In this document: piece by piece, positions 1 through 8,791 of the stretch | Layout of the letters: each line of letters begins with the position of its first letter | How positions within the stretch are numbered: the stretch's first letter is position 1 | NCBI RefSeq assembly: GCF_003014575.1 | Contig: NZ_PYGF01000012.1 | Coordinates: forward strand, 1 to 64,000 | Length of the DNA stretch: 64,000 nt | Direction: 5' to 3' | Origin: Cecembia rubra | GTDB lineage: Bacteria > Bacteroidota > Bacteroidia > Cytophagales > Cyclobacteriaceae | Notes under the pieces: generated by a model | Told to the model about the DNA's origin: nothing | Seen by the model: the letters and a program-made list of their open reading frames with translations, nothing else | Database searches by the model: none | Made by a program: the position numbers and the translations under genes

Positions 1-151
1 CTTTTTTCATTTTTGCAATCTGTGTGTTAAAGGTAAGAAATTGTCTGCAAACAGATCGGGTATTCGCCTACCGCGGGTTCCTCAAATTCCCCGTGCGATT
101 TCTTCTAAATCACACAGAGAATTTCGAGGTATAACTTTAACTTCGTAAGTA

Positions 152-946
152 GTGAAACCAACTTACACAGTTTTTGTCATAGTCCCTAAAAAAAATAACT
201 ACTGCTCCTTAGCAATAAATATAAGTGGTTTCATTCTTTATCCTGGCAAGGCCTTTTTTTATTACCACTGCACTGAAAATTATGAAGAGGCAATTCATCT
301 TCTTAAGGACTCAATATATAGCCTTAACAATATTAAAGAACAAGGTTTCCCAGAAATGCTTTTAGGATCTATTGATCAATATATAAACATTTGTCGGGTT
401 CTCATAAAACAGGGTAAAATTTCTGAAGGTTTGGTTGAACTTTCTCGGCTTTTACAGTACTTATTCAAAGCTGAAAGTAATACTAAATTTTGTAATCTTG
501 GAGATTTAAGTTGTATTATAAAATTAGATTTTGATGAAAGAATTGCGATGATAGAATATGCAACTGATGTATTCATTGATAAGTGCTATAAGTCGAAGAT
601 TGATTTGGAGGATAAATTAAATTTACTTAAAGAAAATATTGGGCAAGGTTTAAATAATAATCCCTATTTCAACAATTACTATGGAGTTTTGGATTTCATT
701 ACTAATGATAGTTTAGACATCAATTTAGCTGACAATCCGGATTTTACGAGTTTGATATTAGACTTATACATTCTTCCTAATACTCTTCAATTTACTTTTT
801 TGTCTAAGGTAAATACCATCTTTCAAGATACTGATATAAATAATTTTTTCATGCAATTTTCAAAGGATAAACTTGGGTTAGGAGTATTATTATCACAGGA
901 AACTCAAACTCACTTTTACCCTGAGTCTCCAATTAGATCTTTATAA
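152..946 (+). CDS. Hypothetical protein upstream of C39 ABC exporter
   Basis: I do not recognise this 264-residue protein. It begins at a GTG; the first ~40 residues are weakly gene-like, so the true start may lie further in. Residues ~45-110 are helical with spaced Ala, Leu and Tyr residues and could be a TPR-like stretch; no signal peptide or membrane segment is evident and no catalytic motif was seen. The stop lies 15-24 bp before the ABC exporter on the same strand, so the two are probably co-transcribed and the protein may act in maturation or export of the exporter's unidentified peptide substrate. That role is inference from position only. Base composition is AT-rich compared with the sugar genes to the right. 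Confidence 0.6.
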   Translation: MKPTYTVFVIVPKKNNYCSLAINISGFILYPGKAFFYYHCTENYEEAIHLLKDSIYSLNNIKEQGFPEMLLGSIDQYINICRVLIKQGKISEGLVELSRLLQYLFKAESNTKFCNLGDLSCIIKLDFDERIAMIEYATDVFIDKCYKSKIDLEDKLNLLKENIGQGLNNNPYFNNYYGVLDFITNDSLDINLADNPDFTSLILDLYILPNTLQFTFLSKVNTIFQDTDINNFFMQFSKDKLGLGVLLSQETQTHFYPESPIRSL

Positions 947-970
947 AGTTCTTTATAATGAATGCAGATT

Positions 971-3169
971 ATGAAATTACCATTTTATCATCAACTAGAC
1001 TCTTTTGATTGCGGGCCAACATGCCTAAAGATAATTTCAGAATATTACGGAAGAAGGTTAGAATTGGAGGAACTGAGGGAAAAATCATTTATAACTAAAG
1101 AAGGTGTCAGCCTTCTAGGTGTTAGTCAAGCAGCTGAAAAAATTGGATTTAGGACTTTGATTGTAAAAACGGATACAGAGACGTTAATAGAGGAGTGTCC
1201 ACTTCCAGCAATCTTACATTGGAATGAAGATCATTTTATAGTTCTCTATTCAATCAAGAAAAAAAAAGGAAATAAGAACGAATTTATTATCGCAGATCCA
1301 GCACATGGAATTTATAGGATCGATGAAAGAACATTCAAAAACTCTTGGTTAGGAAATGATTCAACGAAAGGCATTTGTCTTTTACTTGAACCGAAGTCTA
1401 ACTTTTATAATATAAAAAAGCCAGATCTTATAATTAGAAAATGGGCAGGTTTACTCCACTATCTTCGCCCGTTTAAAAAGCAAATTATCAGGGTAGCAGT
1501 ATTTATTTCAGTTTCGACACTAATTGCATTCACGTTTCCTTTCATTACTCAGTACCTTATAGATGAAGGAGTAATGAAAAAAAATTATAACATTGTGATG
1601 TTGTTGATAGCTTCTCAATTAATCTTATTTGGTACAAGTAGTACCCTTAACGTCATTAGAAGTAGATTATTAATAAATGTAAATGCTAAAATAAGTCTCC
1701 ATATTGTTTCCGATTTTTTAAAAAAATTATTGAGTCTTCCAATAAAATTTTTTGATAGTAAATCAGTAGGCGATGTATCGCAAAGAATAGTTGATCACCA
1801 TCGGATAGAAACGTTTTTAACAGGAGACCTGATAAATTCATTTTTCTCTTTAATTCACATAGTCATTTTATCCATAATTCTTTACTACTATGGCATATTG
1901 ATTGGAATAATATTCACTATTTTTAGCCTACTTGGAATATTTTGGATTTTCTTATTTCAGAAAAAAAGAAAGCAACTTGATTATATTAGGTTTAATCGAA
2001 GTAAAATAACCCAAGAAAAGCTTCACGAATTAATCTATGGAATTCAAGAAATTAAATTATACGGGAACGAAGAAACAAAGCGTTGGGAGTGGGAATATAT
2101 TCAACAGAAGCTTTATGGACTAAATATAAAGAGTCTTATTTTAGAACAATGGCAACAATCAGGATTCATTTTCATGACTCATTTAAAAAATATTATTATT
2201 CTTTATTTTGTTTCATTAAAAGTAATGGAAGATAGTTTAAGCATTGGTATTATGCTTAGTATTTCTTACATAATAGGGCAGACCAATGCGCCTCTGGAAC
2301 AATTAGTGGATTTCTTTAAGTCTGGTCAAAATGCAAATTTAAGTCTAGAAAGGATGCTTGAAGTTCAGAATAAAGAAAGTGAAAACAATTCCGGGGAAAT
2401 TGCTGAAAATAAAAAAGACATTTTGTTGAGGAATGGTGAAATAAAATTAGAAAATGTTTCATTTCAATATAATGGTCCAAAATCATCATTTGTGCTAAAG
2501 AATTTTGATTTAACAATATATAAGGGAAAGGTTACTGCAATTGTTGGGGCAAGTGGAAGTGGAAAAACCACGTTGCTTAAATTATTGCTTGGGTTCTATG
2601 CACCTATTGAGGGAAAGATTACTATTAACGGGTTTACAATCGATGAATTAGGTCCAGCCTGGTGGAGAAGCCAATGTGCAACCGTTATGCAAGAAGGGTA
2701 TATATTTTATGATACGATTGAGCGAAATATAGCATTTGACGGTAAAGAAATAGACTATAATCGGTTTAATCAGGCGACTGAAATATGTAATTTACACGAA
2801 TTTGTAGATTTGCTACCTATGGGATTTAAAACAAGAATTGGCACTAATGGAATGGGGCTGAGTGGAGGTCAAAAGCAAAGGATATTAATTGCCAGAGCAA
2901 TTTATAAAAATCCTTCATTCCTTTTTTTTGATGAAGCCACAAGTAGTTTGGATGCCAATAATGAAAAATCAATTATTTCAAAAATGAAAACTTATTTAAA
3001 AGATAAGACCGTCATTATAATTGCACATCGTTTAAGCACAGTGAAAAATGCAGATCAAATCATTGTATTGGATAAAGGAAAAATTAAAGAGTCTGGAACC
3101 CATAATCAATTGATAAAAAACAGAAATATATATTATGAATTAGTTAGTAATCAATTAGATATAATATGA
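971..3169 (+). CDS. Peptidase-domain (C39) ABC transporter, bacteriocin-type exporter
   Basis: A 732-residue ABC exporter with three parts. The N-terminal C39 cysteine peptidase (residues 1-~140) shows the start-of-domain motif HQLDSFDCGPTC with the catalytic Cys, a later His (ILHWNEDHFIVL) and Asp (ADPAHG). A membrane domain of about six helices follows (~160-450). The C-terminal ATPase has Walker A GASGSGKTT, signature LSGGQKQR, Walker B FLFFDEAT and the H-loop IIAHRLS. Such proteins cut double-glycine leader peptides and export the core peptide. The in-frame ATG at 962 adds only three residues; I chose 971 because the C39 domain normally starts right before this motif. No HlyD-type partner or leader peptide was found within the window, so substrate and outer-membrane route are unknown; they may lie left of position 1. 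Confidence 0.93.
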   Translation: MKLPFYHQLDSFDCGPTCLKIISEYYGRRLELEELREKSFITKEGVSLLGVSQAAEKIGFRTLIVKTDTETLIEECPLPAILHWNEDHFIVLYSIKKKKGNKNEFIIADPAHGIYRIDERTFKNSWLGNDSTKGICLLLEPKSNFYNIKKPDLIIRKWAGLLHYLRPFKKQIIRVAVFISVSTLIAFTFPFITQYLIDEGVMKKNYNIVMLLIASQLILFGTSSTLNVIRSRLLINVNAKISLHIVSDFLKKLLSLPIKFFDSKSVGDVSQRIVDHHRIETFLTGDLINSFFSLIHIVILSIILYYYGILIGIIFTIFSLLGIFWIFLFQKKRKQLDYIRFNRSKITQEKLHELIYGIQEIKLYGNEETKRWEWEYIQQKLYGLNIKSLILEQWQQSGFIFMTHLKNIIILYFVSLKVMEDSLSIGIMLSISYIIGQTNAPLEQLVDFFKSGQNANLSLERMLEVQNKESENNSGEIAENKKDILLRNGEIKLENVSFQYNGPKSSFVLKNFDLTIYKGKVTAIVGASGSGKTTLLKLLLGFYAPIEGKITINGFTIDELGPAWWRSQCATVMQEGYIFYDTIERNIAFDGKEIDYNRFNQATEICNLHEFVDLLPMGFKTRIGTNGMGLSGGQKQRILIARAIYKNPSFLFFDEATSSLDANNEKSIISKMKTYLKDKTVIIIAHRLSTVKNADQIIVLDKGKIKESGTHNQLIKNRNIYYELVSNQLDII

Positions 3170-3288
3170 ATGAGAATTTAATGATATCATTTTGAATATT
3201 AGACTAAAGATTTGAAATAAAAATTTATCAAATAGTTTTTGTAAACAAAATAAACTTATACTGACATTTTTTTTAATAAAATTAAACC

Positions 3289-4614
3289 TTATAAATTCAC
3301 CAACATCCCTGCCCCCAATGCCGTCCCCAAAGCAAAGTCCGTAGTTTCAATTGCTATACCTGGTAGTTTATCCCTTAGCATCTCCACAAAAATAGGATTG
3401 GCATTGAAGCCCCCGTCGATATAGAGTTTTTTGACTGAGGTGCTGCCATTCAGGACCAGGGAAAGGGATGCCACTTGCAGGTCAGTGAGTTCATGGATAA
3501 AGCTGTAATAGGCATCTTCGAAATCTGCAAAACCTTTCCAATCGGTTGCTGCTGCCTGCGTCAAGCCATAAACTTCCGGTTTGAGGTATTCAAACCTAAA
3601 CCGTTTGTGGGTTTTAGATTTGGCTATATCGTAGCGCTCCTTTTCAAAAGATAATGCTTTGTAATAGCCTTTTTCCAGTTGGAAATGCACATAGAGTTTT
3701 TCGATTTGCACCTTATGCTCTTCTCCTATAAACAGCCTACTGATTTTGATGGGTCTTCCTTCCTTGCTGAGAAAGTGCAGGCAGTCCTTGCGGAGCTCGT
3801 CCAAAGTCAAAGTGGCATCATTAAAAGGATTGATGCTGATTGCCCAGGTACCTGTGGACAATAGGGCAAATGGTTCGGTATTAGTGGTCAGATATGGCAA
3901 TAATGCGGAGGAAGAATCATGTACTCCCACGCCTATACTCATGCTGTGCTGGTCAAAGGTCTTGGGAAAACTGGTCGTAGTGTCCACCACCTCTGGTAAT
4001 ATTTTGTCTATCCCTTCGGCTTTGACCCAGTGATGATATTCTCCTTTGGCAAAATCCCATAAGCCTGTATGACAGCCTATGCTCGTATATTCTGATACTG
4101 CTTTTCCCGTAAAAAGAAATGAAAAGTACTGGGGAAGGTGAAGGCTGCGGTGGATTTTCTTAAAGATTTCCGGTTTGGCGTACTTCAACCAGTACAGCTG
4201 CAGACCGGAATTCAACATGCCCAAGGCAGGAGAAGAGGTTTCCTGGCTGAACTTTTCAGCTGGACCGTATTTGGAATAAAACTGTTCTAAAATATTCTCC
4301 GGATACTTTTTCAGGTAATTGTACAGGGGTGCGACCGGATTTCCCATTTGGTCAATATGCACAAAAGAAGCCCCGTAGGTGGTGAAATTGAGTTTGACGA
4401 TAAGAAACTGTGGCAGGTCCAAAGCTTCTTTCAAGGTTTGTCTGACCCATTGGGTCAATGCCTGAATGGATTCACAATCTTCACCGTCTTCATCCTGTAT
4501 ATAATCCAGGCGATGATACACCTTATAGACTTCCTTCAATTCCTGGTCAAAGAGAAAGAACTTCTTATTGGTCTTTCCAATATCAAATATGGCAGTTACT
4601 TTGATGGGTTCCAT
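3289..4614 (-). CDS. FGGY-family carbohydrate kinase, probable L-rhamnulokinase
   Basis: This 441-residue FGGY kinase has the N-terminal phosphate-binding motif DIGKTNKKFF, the second nucleotide motif LLSTGTWAISINPF near residue 255, and the C-terminal adenosine motif YIDGGFNANPIF near residue 405. It should phosphorylate L-rhamnulose with ATP in the cytoplasm. The specificity call rests on context: its start codon lies one base after the stop of the L-rhamnose isomerase gene, a translationally coupled arrangement, and the rhamnulose-1-phosphate aldolase gene lies just upstream. L-fuculokinase is the main alternative on sequence alone. It is the last gene of the minus-strand rhamnose operon and converges on the ABC exporter gene. 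Confidence 0.85.
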   Translation of the reverse strand: MEPIKVTAIFDIGKTNKKFFLFDQELKEVYKVYHRLDYIQDEDGEDCESIQALTQWVRQTLKEALDLPQFLIVKLNFTTYGASFVHIDQMGNPVAPLYNYLKKYPENILEQFYSKYGPAEKFSQETSSPALGMLNSGLQLYWLKYAKPEIFKKIHRSLHLPQYFSFLFTGKAVSEYTSIGCHTGLWDFAKGEYHHWVKAEGIDKILPEVVDTTTSFPKTFDQHSMSIGVGVHDSSSALLPYLTTNTEPFALLSTGTWAISINPFNDATLTLDELRKDCLHFLSKEGRPIKISRLFIGEEHKVQIEKLYVHFQLEKGYYKALSFEKERYDIAKSKTHKRFRFEYLKPEVYGLTQAAATDWKGFADFEDAYYSFIHELTDLQVASLSLVLNGSTSVKKLYIDGGFNANPIFVEMLRDKLPGIAIETTDFALGTALGAGMLVNL

Positions 4615-4615
4615 G

Positions 4616-5893
4616 TTACAATCCGCTGGCTTTACTGTCTTTGCCTCTTTCTTTGATCAGCGTTTCCCTGACTTTCAGTTCCCGATAGCTATGAATGGGG
4701 GTAATGGCCCCTCCGCTTTGGCGGATAGATTCTCTTACCAAAGGTCTGATGTCAGTTCTAAATGCCTCCTGTAGGATTTCCTGAGCTAAGGCCACATCAT
4801 GTGAAGCTTGTGCAGCATGCAGGGCATTTTGATCCACGATCAAAGCTTGGGCATAAGCCAGTTTGATGGCTTCTCCGGATTGCAACAAGTCCTCCAAAGG
4901 ATCTTTCAGGTTGTGGCTGGCATCAATCATCCAAGCTGGGGCAGGATTGGAAGTTTCTTTGAAACCAGCTACCAGTTCATTGAAAATCAGGAAGAGTTGG
5001 TAAGGTTTGATGCTGCCCACAGTCAGGTCATCGTCACCGTATTTGGAGTCGTTAAAGTGAAAGCCTCCCAATTTGCCCTCTGTCATCAAGGTGGCAACAA
5101 TCTGCTCGATATTGGTATTAGGCAGGTGATGGCCCAGATCTACTAAAGTAAAAGCTTTGTCCCCCAGTTTATTGGCCAACAGAAAGGAAGTGCCCCAATC
5201 CTGTATGACCGTGCTATAAAAATAGGGTTCATAAGGTTTGTACTCTACGAGCATTCTCCAATCTGAAGGGAGTTCTTTGTAAATTTCCTGTAAAGACTCA
5301 TTGGTGTTTTGCAGGGCTTTGCGGAAACTGTGTTGTCCGGGAAAGGATGACCCATCCGCCAACCAAACTGTAAGGGCCTTTGAACCCAGTTTTTCACCAA
5401 TTCGGATCACTTCTTTGTTATGTTCAATAGCAAGTTCCCGGATGGCTTTGTCATGATTGGCCAGAGAGCCGAATTTATAGGACAGGTTTTGGTCTGCCTG
5501 ATCCTGAAAGGTGTTGGAATTGACCGCATCAAAACCGATTCCCACATCTGAAGCTGCTTGGAGGATAGCATCATAGTCCTGAGGTATATCCCATGGGATA
5601 TGGAGGGAAACCGAATCACTGGACCTATTCAGTGCATGAAGGATGCCGATATCCTGTATTTTTTGGATCAGGGTAGTGGGTTCTCCACCTCCCGAAAAAC
5701 GTCCAAAACGTGTACCTCCAGTGCCCAAAGCCCATGAAGGGATGGCGATCTGGAAGTCTTGCAGCTTTTTGATAAGCTGTTCTACATCAAGGCCTTTTTT
5801 CTCCAGATTTTCCGTAAGGAAGTTGAATTCCCTGGCATGGGAGATTTCTCTGGTTTTATTGGTGGATTGGATATGGTCGGTGGTTATTCTCAT
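4616..5893 (-). CDS. rhaI: L-rhamnose isomerase, RhaI type (TIM barrel)
   Basis: A 425-residue sugar isomerase of the Pseudomonas-type RhaI family, converting L-rhamnose to L-rhamnulose. The barrel shows likely metal ligands in strand order: Glu in LVEYKPYEPYF, Asp in TLVDLGHHLPNTN, His in GGFHFNDSKYGDDD and the following Asp residues. The length fits the family. The open frame extends ten codons upstream to 5923, but those codons lie in repeat DNA; the ATG at 5893 begins the conserved MRITTDHI, so I place the start there. Its stop is one base from the kinase start. A 634-bp repeat-rich gap separates it from the aldolase gene upstream, which is unusual for an otherwise tight operon. Confidence 0.88.
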   Translation of the reverse strand: MRITTDHIQSTNKTREISHAREFNFLTENLEKKGLDVEQLIKKLQDFQIAIPSWALGTGGTRFGRFSGGGEPTTLIQKIQDIGILHALNRSSDSVSLHIPWDIPQDYDAILQAASDVGIGFDAVNSNTFQDQADQNLSYKFGSLANHDKAIRELAIEHNKEVIRIGEKLGSKALTVWLADGSSFPGQHSFRKALQNTNESLQEIYKELPSDWRMLVEYKPYEPYFYSTVIQDWGTSFLLANKLGDKAFTLVDLGHHLPNTNIEQIVATLMTEGKLGGFHFNDSKYGDDDLTVGSIKPYQLFLIFNELVAGFKETSNPAPAWMIDASHNLKDPLEDLLQSGEAIKLAYAQALIVDQNALHAAQASHDVALAQEILQEAFRTDIRPLVRESIRQSGGAITPIHSYRELKVRETLIKERGKDSKASGL

Positions 5894-5904
5894 AATTTCT
5901 TTAA

Positions 5905-6123
5905 CACAAAGGCACTGAGGCACAAAGTGGAGTTGGGTTGTTGTTTTTTATGGCCACAAAGGCACGAAGGCACAAAGTGAAATAGGTTATTGTTTTTATA
6001 GCCACAAAGGTACGAAGGCACAAAGTGGATTAGGTTATGGTTTTTTATAGCCACAAAGGCACGAAGGCACAAAGTGGATTATGGTTTTTGTTTTTTGCCA
6101 CAAAGACACCAAGGCACGAAGCG
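5905..6123. repeat. Five imperfect ~49-bp direct repeats, core CACAAAGGCACGAAGGCACAAAG
   Basis: Five copies of a ~26-bp core (CACAAAGGCAC-GAAGGCACAAAGTG) begin at about 5905, 5955, 6003, 6052 and 6099, spaced 50, 48, 49 and 47 bp. The spacers are also related (GGTTATGGTTTTTTATAGC-like), so this is a tandem array, not CRISPR. It begins within 15 bp of the rhaI start codon and extends upstream, so on the transcribed minus strand it would form the rhaI leader. Confidence 0.85.
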
Positions 6124-6164
6124 GAGATTATTTTGATGATAATTTAAGGAATAAATGTGAAATA

Positions 6165-6300
6165 GACCTCTCTTTGTCATTTCGAAGGAAGTGAGAAATC
6201 TAATTCTTCTTCAAAGGCGAATAGACCTCTCCTTCGTCCCCGCCTGCAGCGGGCAGGCCCGCCTGAACGGAACGGGCAGGGAGGTGACAAGGCAAACGGC
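6165..6300. repeat. Dispersed-repeat-like segment with GC-rich hairpins
   Basis: Contains GTCATTTCGAAGGAAGTGAG-AAATCT, a type of sequence I recognise as dispersed between genes in Bacteroidota, followed by a GC-rich stretch with inverted halves (GCCTGC-AGCGG-GCAGGC). It has no coding potential and stands out by GC content from the AT-rich flanks. Only one copy lies in the window, so the repeat status is from recognition, not from alignment here. Confidence 0.5.
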
Positions 6301-6350
6301 TTAACATTAGCTAACCCATAACTGATATATAGCTAATTGCTTTAACCTTT

Positions 6351-6510
6351 CTTTGTGTCTTAGTGCCTTTGTGGCTATTACTCTAAGCGCCTTTCCGCCT
6401 TCGCGTGAGACTTAAAATGACAAGACAAAGATCTTAGCATTAGCTTGCCTGTTTTCAATGGATAGCTACTGGTAATTATTCTCCCCTTTGTGTCTTAGTG
6501 CCTTTGTGGC
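6351..6510. repeat. Two inverted copies of the rhaI-upstream repeat
   Basis: The 25-mer CTTTGTGTCTTAGTGCCTTT-GTGGC occurs at 6351-6375 and again, identically, at 6486-6510. Its reverse complement (GCCACAAAGGCACTAAGACA-CAAAG) matches the cores of the array at 5905-6123. The two sets could therefore pair as long stems in a transcript running from the aldolase gene into rhaI, perhaps attenuating or stabilising it; that effect is inference. Confidence 0.7.
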
Positions 6511-6527
6511 AATAATCCTATGCGCCT

Positions 6528-8636
6528 TTACCGCACAAATGCCGCAGCCACGCCCCCATCCACATTCAATATATTCCCCGTGGACTTGGACAGTAAGCCA
6601 CTGACAAAGGCAAACACCCCATTGGCCAGATCCTTGGTGCTGATGATTTCATTCATCAAGGTTCGCTTGGCGTAGTAAGCCGGCAATTCCTCTACGGTTA
6701 CGCCATATGCTTTTGCCCGGCCTTCAGCCCATTTGCCTTCCCATATTTTAGAACCTTCAATCACCGCATCAGGGTTGACCACATTGACCCGGATTTTATC
6801 AGGACCGAGTTCTGCAGCCAGTAACCTGGACATGTGGATCTGGGCAGCTTTGGCTGTGCCATAGCCCACATTGTTTGGTCCGGAAACCAATGCATTTTTA
6901 GAAGCAATATTGATGATGTCTCCACCCAATCCTTGGGCTCTCATGACGGCCACTCCGGCTTGGGAAACTTTGAACTGACCCTTGACCAGGACATCATTGA
7001 GCAAATCCCAGTCAGCCTCTGTTGTGTCGGCCAAAGATTTGCTGATGGCCAATCCGGCGCAGTTGACGATGATGTCAACTCCGCCGAAGGCCAAACAGGC
7101 TTCCTTATAGGCTTGAGCAATCGTATCATTGTCCAGCACATCGAGTTTGACGGCGATGGCGGCATCTTTTCCAAAATCTTTTCTGGCATTGGTCAGACGA
7201 TCCTCGTCTATATCAGAAATCACTACGCAGGCACCCTCTGCCGCGAATTTATCCGCGATGGCCTTACCAATTCCTCCCGCACTTCCGGTGATCAAAGCCA
7301 CTTTTCTGGAAAGGGCTTTTTCTTTGGGCATGCGTTGGAGTTTGGCTTCTTCGAGCAACCAATACTCAATATCAAAAGCTTCCTGAAGCGGTAAAGAGAC
7401 ATATTCCGATACAGCCTCTGCTCCCCGCATCACGTTGATTGCGTTGATATAAAATTCAGAAGCTACACGAGAAGTCTGCTTATCCTTGGCATAGGAAAAC
7501 ATTCCCACTCCAGGCCAAAGGATAATCACCGGGTTCGGGTCACGTATAGCAGGACTGTTGGAGCGTTTGTGTTTTTCGTAATAGCCTTTGTATCCTTCCC
7601 TGTATTGGGCAAAAAGCTTTTCTATATGGCCTTTCAAAGCAGCTAGGTCAGATAAATCCTGATCGGCAGTTAAATCCAATACCAATGGGGCAATTTTGGT
7701 CCTTAGAAAGTGGTCAGGGCAAGAGGTACCCAATGGTGCCAGTTTTTCCAGATCATGGGAATTGATAAACTGCAGCACAGTCTCAGAATCATTGAAAGTG
7801 CCCACCATGCGGTTATAGCTGGAAGCCAATCCGCGCAATAAGGGAGCTATTTTGGCTGCCTGATCTTTCCTTTGATCCGGTTCCAGCGCTTTTATTTTCT
7901 CACCCCCGAACACAGGTCTCTTTTTGCCGTAATTGGCTTCGAGGTAAGCGGAAGCTTTTTCGATCACCTCCAAGCTGTTGATATAGCATTCATAAGCAGT
8001 ATCTCCCCAGGTGAAAAGCCCATGTCCGCCCAGCATGATGCCTCGGATACCCGGATTGGCCTCCAATGCATCTCTCAATTGCAATCCCAGATCAAAGCCT
8101 GGTCTTTGCCAAGGCACCCAGGCAATCTGTCCTTCAAAAAGTTCTTGCGTGATTTTCTCTCCATCTTTGGATGCCGCGATGGCAATGGCTGCATCGGGAT
8201 GCAGGTGATCGATATGTTTGAAGGGTAAAAAGGCATGTAAAGGCGTATCAATAGAAGGGGCCTTGGAGTCCAGGTCGTAGATGCAGTGGTTGAAAAGTCC
8301 TACCATCTCATCTTCATGCTCAATCCCCCGGTAAATTCCTTCCAGAGCGCGCAGCTTGTCCACATAGAGCCCGGCTAAACCGGCTTTGGTAAGGGTTCCT
8401 ATATCTCCGCCGGAACCTTTTACCCACATGACTTCCACCTCTTTTCCGGTCAGGGGGTCTTTTTCTATAGTTTTACAGGATGTATTTCCTCCTCCGTAAT
8501 TGGTGATTCTTAAGTCAGCGCCCAAAATATTGGATCGATATATCAATAAAGCAACTTCGTCATTGCCCAAGGCTGCGGCATTTTCATCGTCCCATAGATA
8601 GGACACGTGGTTAAAGGTTTCTTGTGTATTCTTCAT
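6528..8636 (-). CDS. rhaD: Bifunctional rhamnulose-1-phosphate aldolase / short-chain dehydrogenase
   Basis: A 702-residue fusion. Residues ~20-400 form a class II aldolase domain with zinc-type histidines in HIDHLHPDAA and GGHGLFTWG. Residues ~425-700 form a short-chain dehydrogenase with the nucleotide loop GSAGGIGKAIA and the catalytic YGTAKAAQ (Tyr-x-x-x-Lys). The family (rhamnulose-1-phosphate aldolase/alcohol dehydrogenase; RhaEW in some nomenclatures) splits L-rhamnulose-1-phosphate into dihydroxyacetone phosphate and L-lactaldehyde and then oxidises or reduces the aldehyde. The N-terminal start MKNTQETFNH is supported by a TATATTTG promoter box 35 bp upstream. It is the first gene of the minus-strand rhamnose set, divergent from the GntR regulator. 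Confidence 0.93.
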   Translation of the reverse strand: MKNTQETFNHVSYLWDDENAAALGNDEVALLIYRSNILGADLRITNYGGGNTSCKTIEKDPLTGKEVEVMWVKGSGGDIGTLTKAGLAGLYVDKLRALEGIYRGIEHEDEMVGLFNHCIYDLDSKAPSIDTPLHAFLPFKHIDHLHPDAAIAIAASKDGEKITQELFEGQIAWVPWQRPGFDLGLQLRDALEANPGIRGIMLGGHGLFTWGDTAYECYINSLEVIEKASAYLEANYGKKRPVFGGEKIKALEPDQRKDQAAKIAPLLRGLASSYNRMVGTFNDSETVLQFINSHDLEKLAPLGTSCPDHFLRTKIAPLVLDLTADQDLSDLAALKGHIEKLFAQYREGYKGYYEKHKRSNSPAIRDPNPVIILWPGVGMFSYAKDKQTSRVASEFYINAINVMRGAEAVSEYVSLPLQEAFDIEYWLLEEAKLQRMPKEKALSRKVALITGSAGGIGKAIADKFAAEGACVVISDIDEDRLTNARKDFGKDAAIAVKLDVLDNDTIAQAYKEACLAFGGVDIIVNCAGLAISKSLADTTEADWDLLNDVLVKGQFKVSQAGVAVMRAQGLGGDIINIASKNALVSGPNNVGYGTAKAAQIHMSRLLAAELGPDKIRVNVVNPDAVIEGSKIWEGKWAEGRAKAYGVTVEELPAYYAKRTLMNEIISTKDLANGVFAFVSGLLSKSTGNILNVDGGVAAAFVR

Positions 8637-8670
8637 GAGTTGTATAGGGAATCAAATTTCAAGTTTCAAT

Positions 8671-8678
8671 CAAATATA
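8671..8678 (-). promoter_or_regulatory. Bacteroidota -7 box (TATATTTG) for the rhamnose operon
   Basis: On the minus strand TATATTTG matches the Bacteroidota consensus TAnnTTTG exactly and would place the start of transcription about 28 nt before the aldolase ATG. No clear -33 TTTG is present, which would suit an activated promoter. The octamer AATCAAAT (plus strand) occurs at 8650-8657 and 8668-8675, an 18-bp-spaced direct repeat overlapping the box, and is a candidate operator for the divergent regulator. Confidence 0.55.
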
Positions 8679-8791
8679 CCTTTCTCAATAAGATCTCCTA
8701 TCCTGTACTATACTGATTTGCTCTTTACAACATTCCATTTGTTTAAATTGTATTTTGTGCCAATCTTAGCCTTTCCCAAACCCAGAAAAAT

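Noticed and set aside
1-151. Possible leader-peptide gene for the C39 exporter at the window edge
   Set aside because: Short open frames exist but none has an ATG start plus a Gly-Gly leader.
5890-6123. Possible CRISPR array from five repeats spaced ~49 bp
   Set aside because: The spacers are similar to one another, the repeats vary, and no cas gene is present; it is a degenerate tandem repeat, with inverted copies nearby.
6834-7394. 186-codon plus-strand open frame inside the aldolase/dehydrogenase gene
   Set aside because: It is antisense to the conserved dehydrogenase domain and its translation has no protein-like features.
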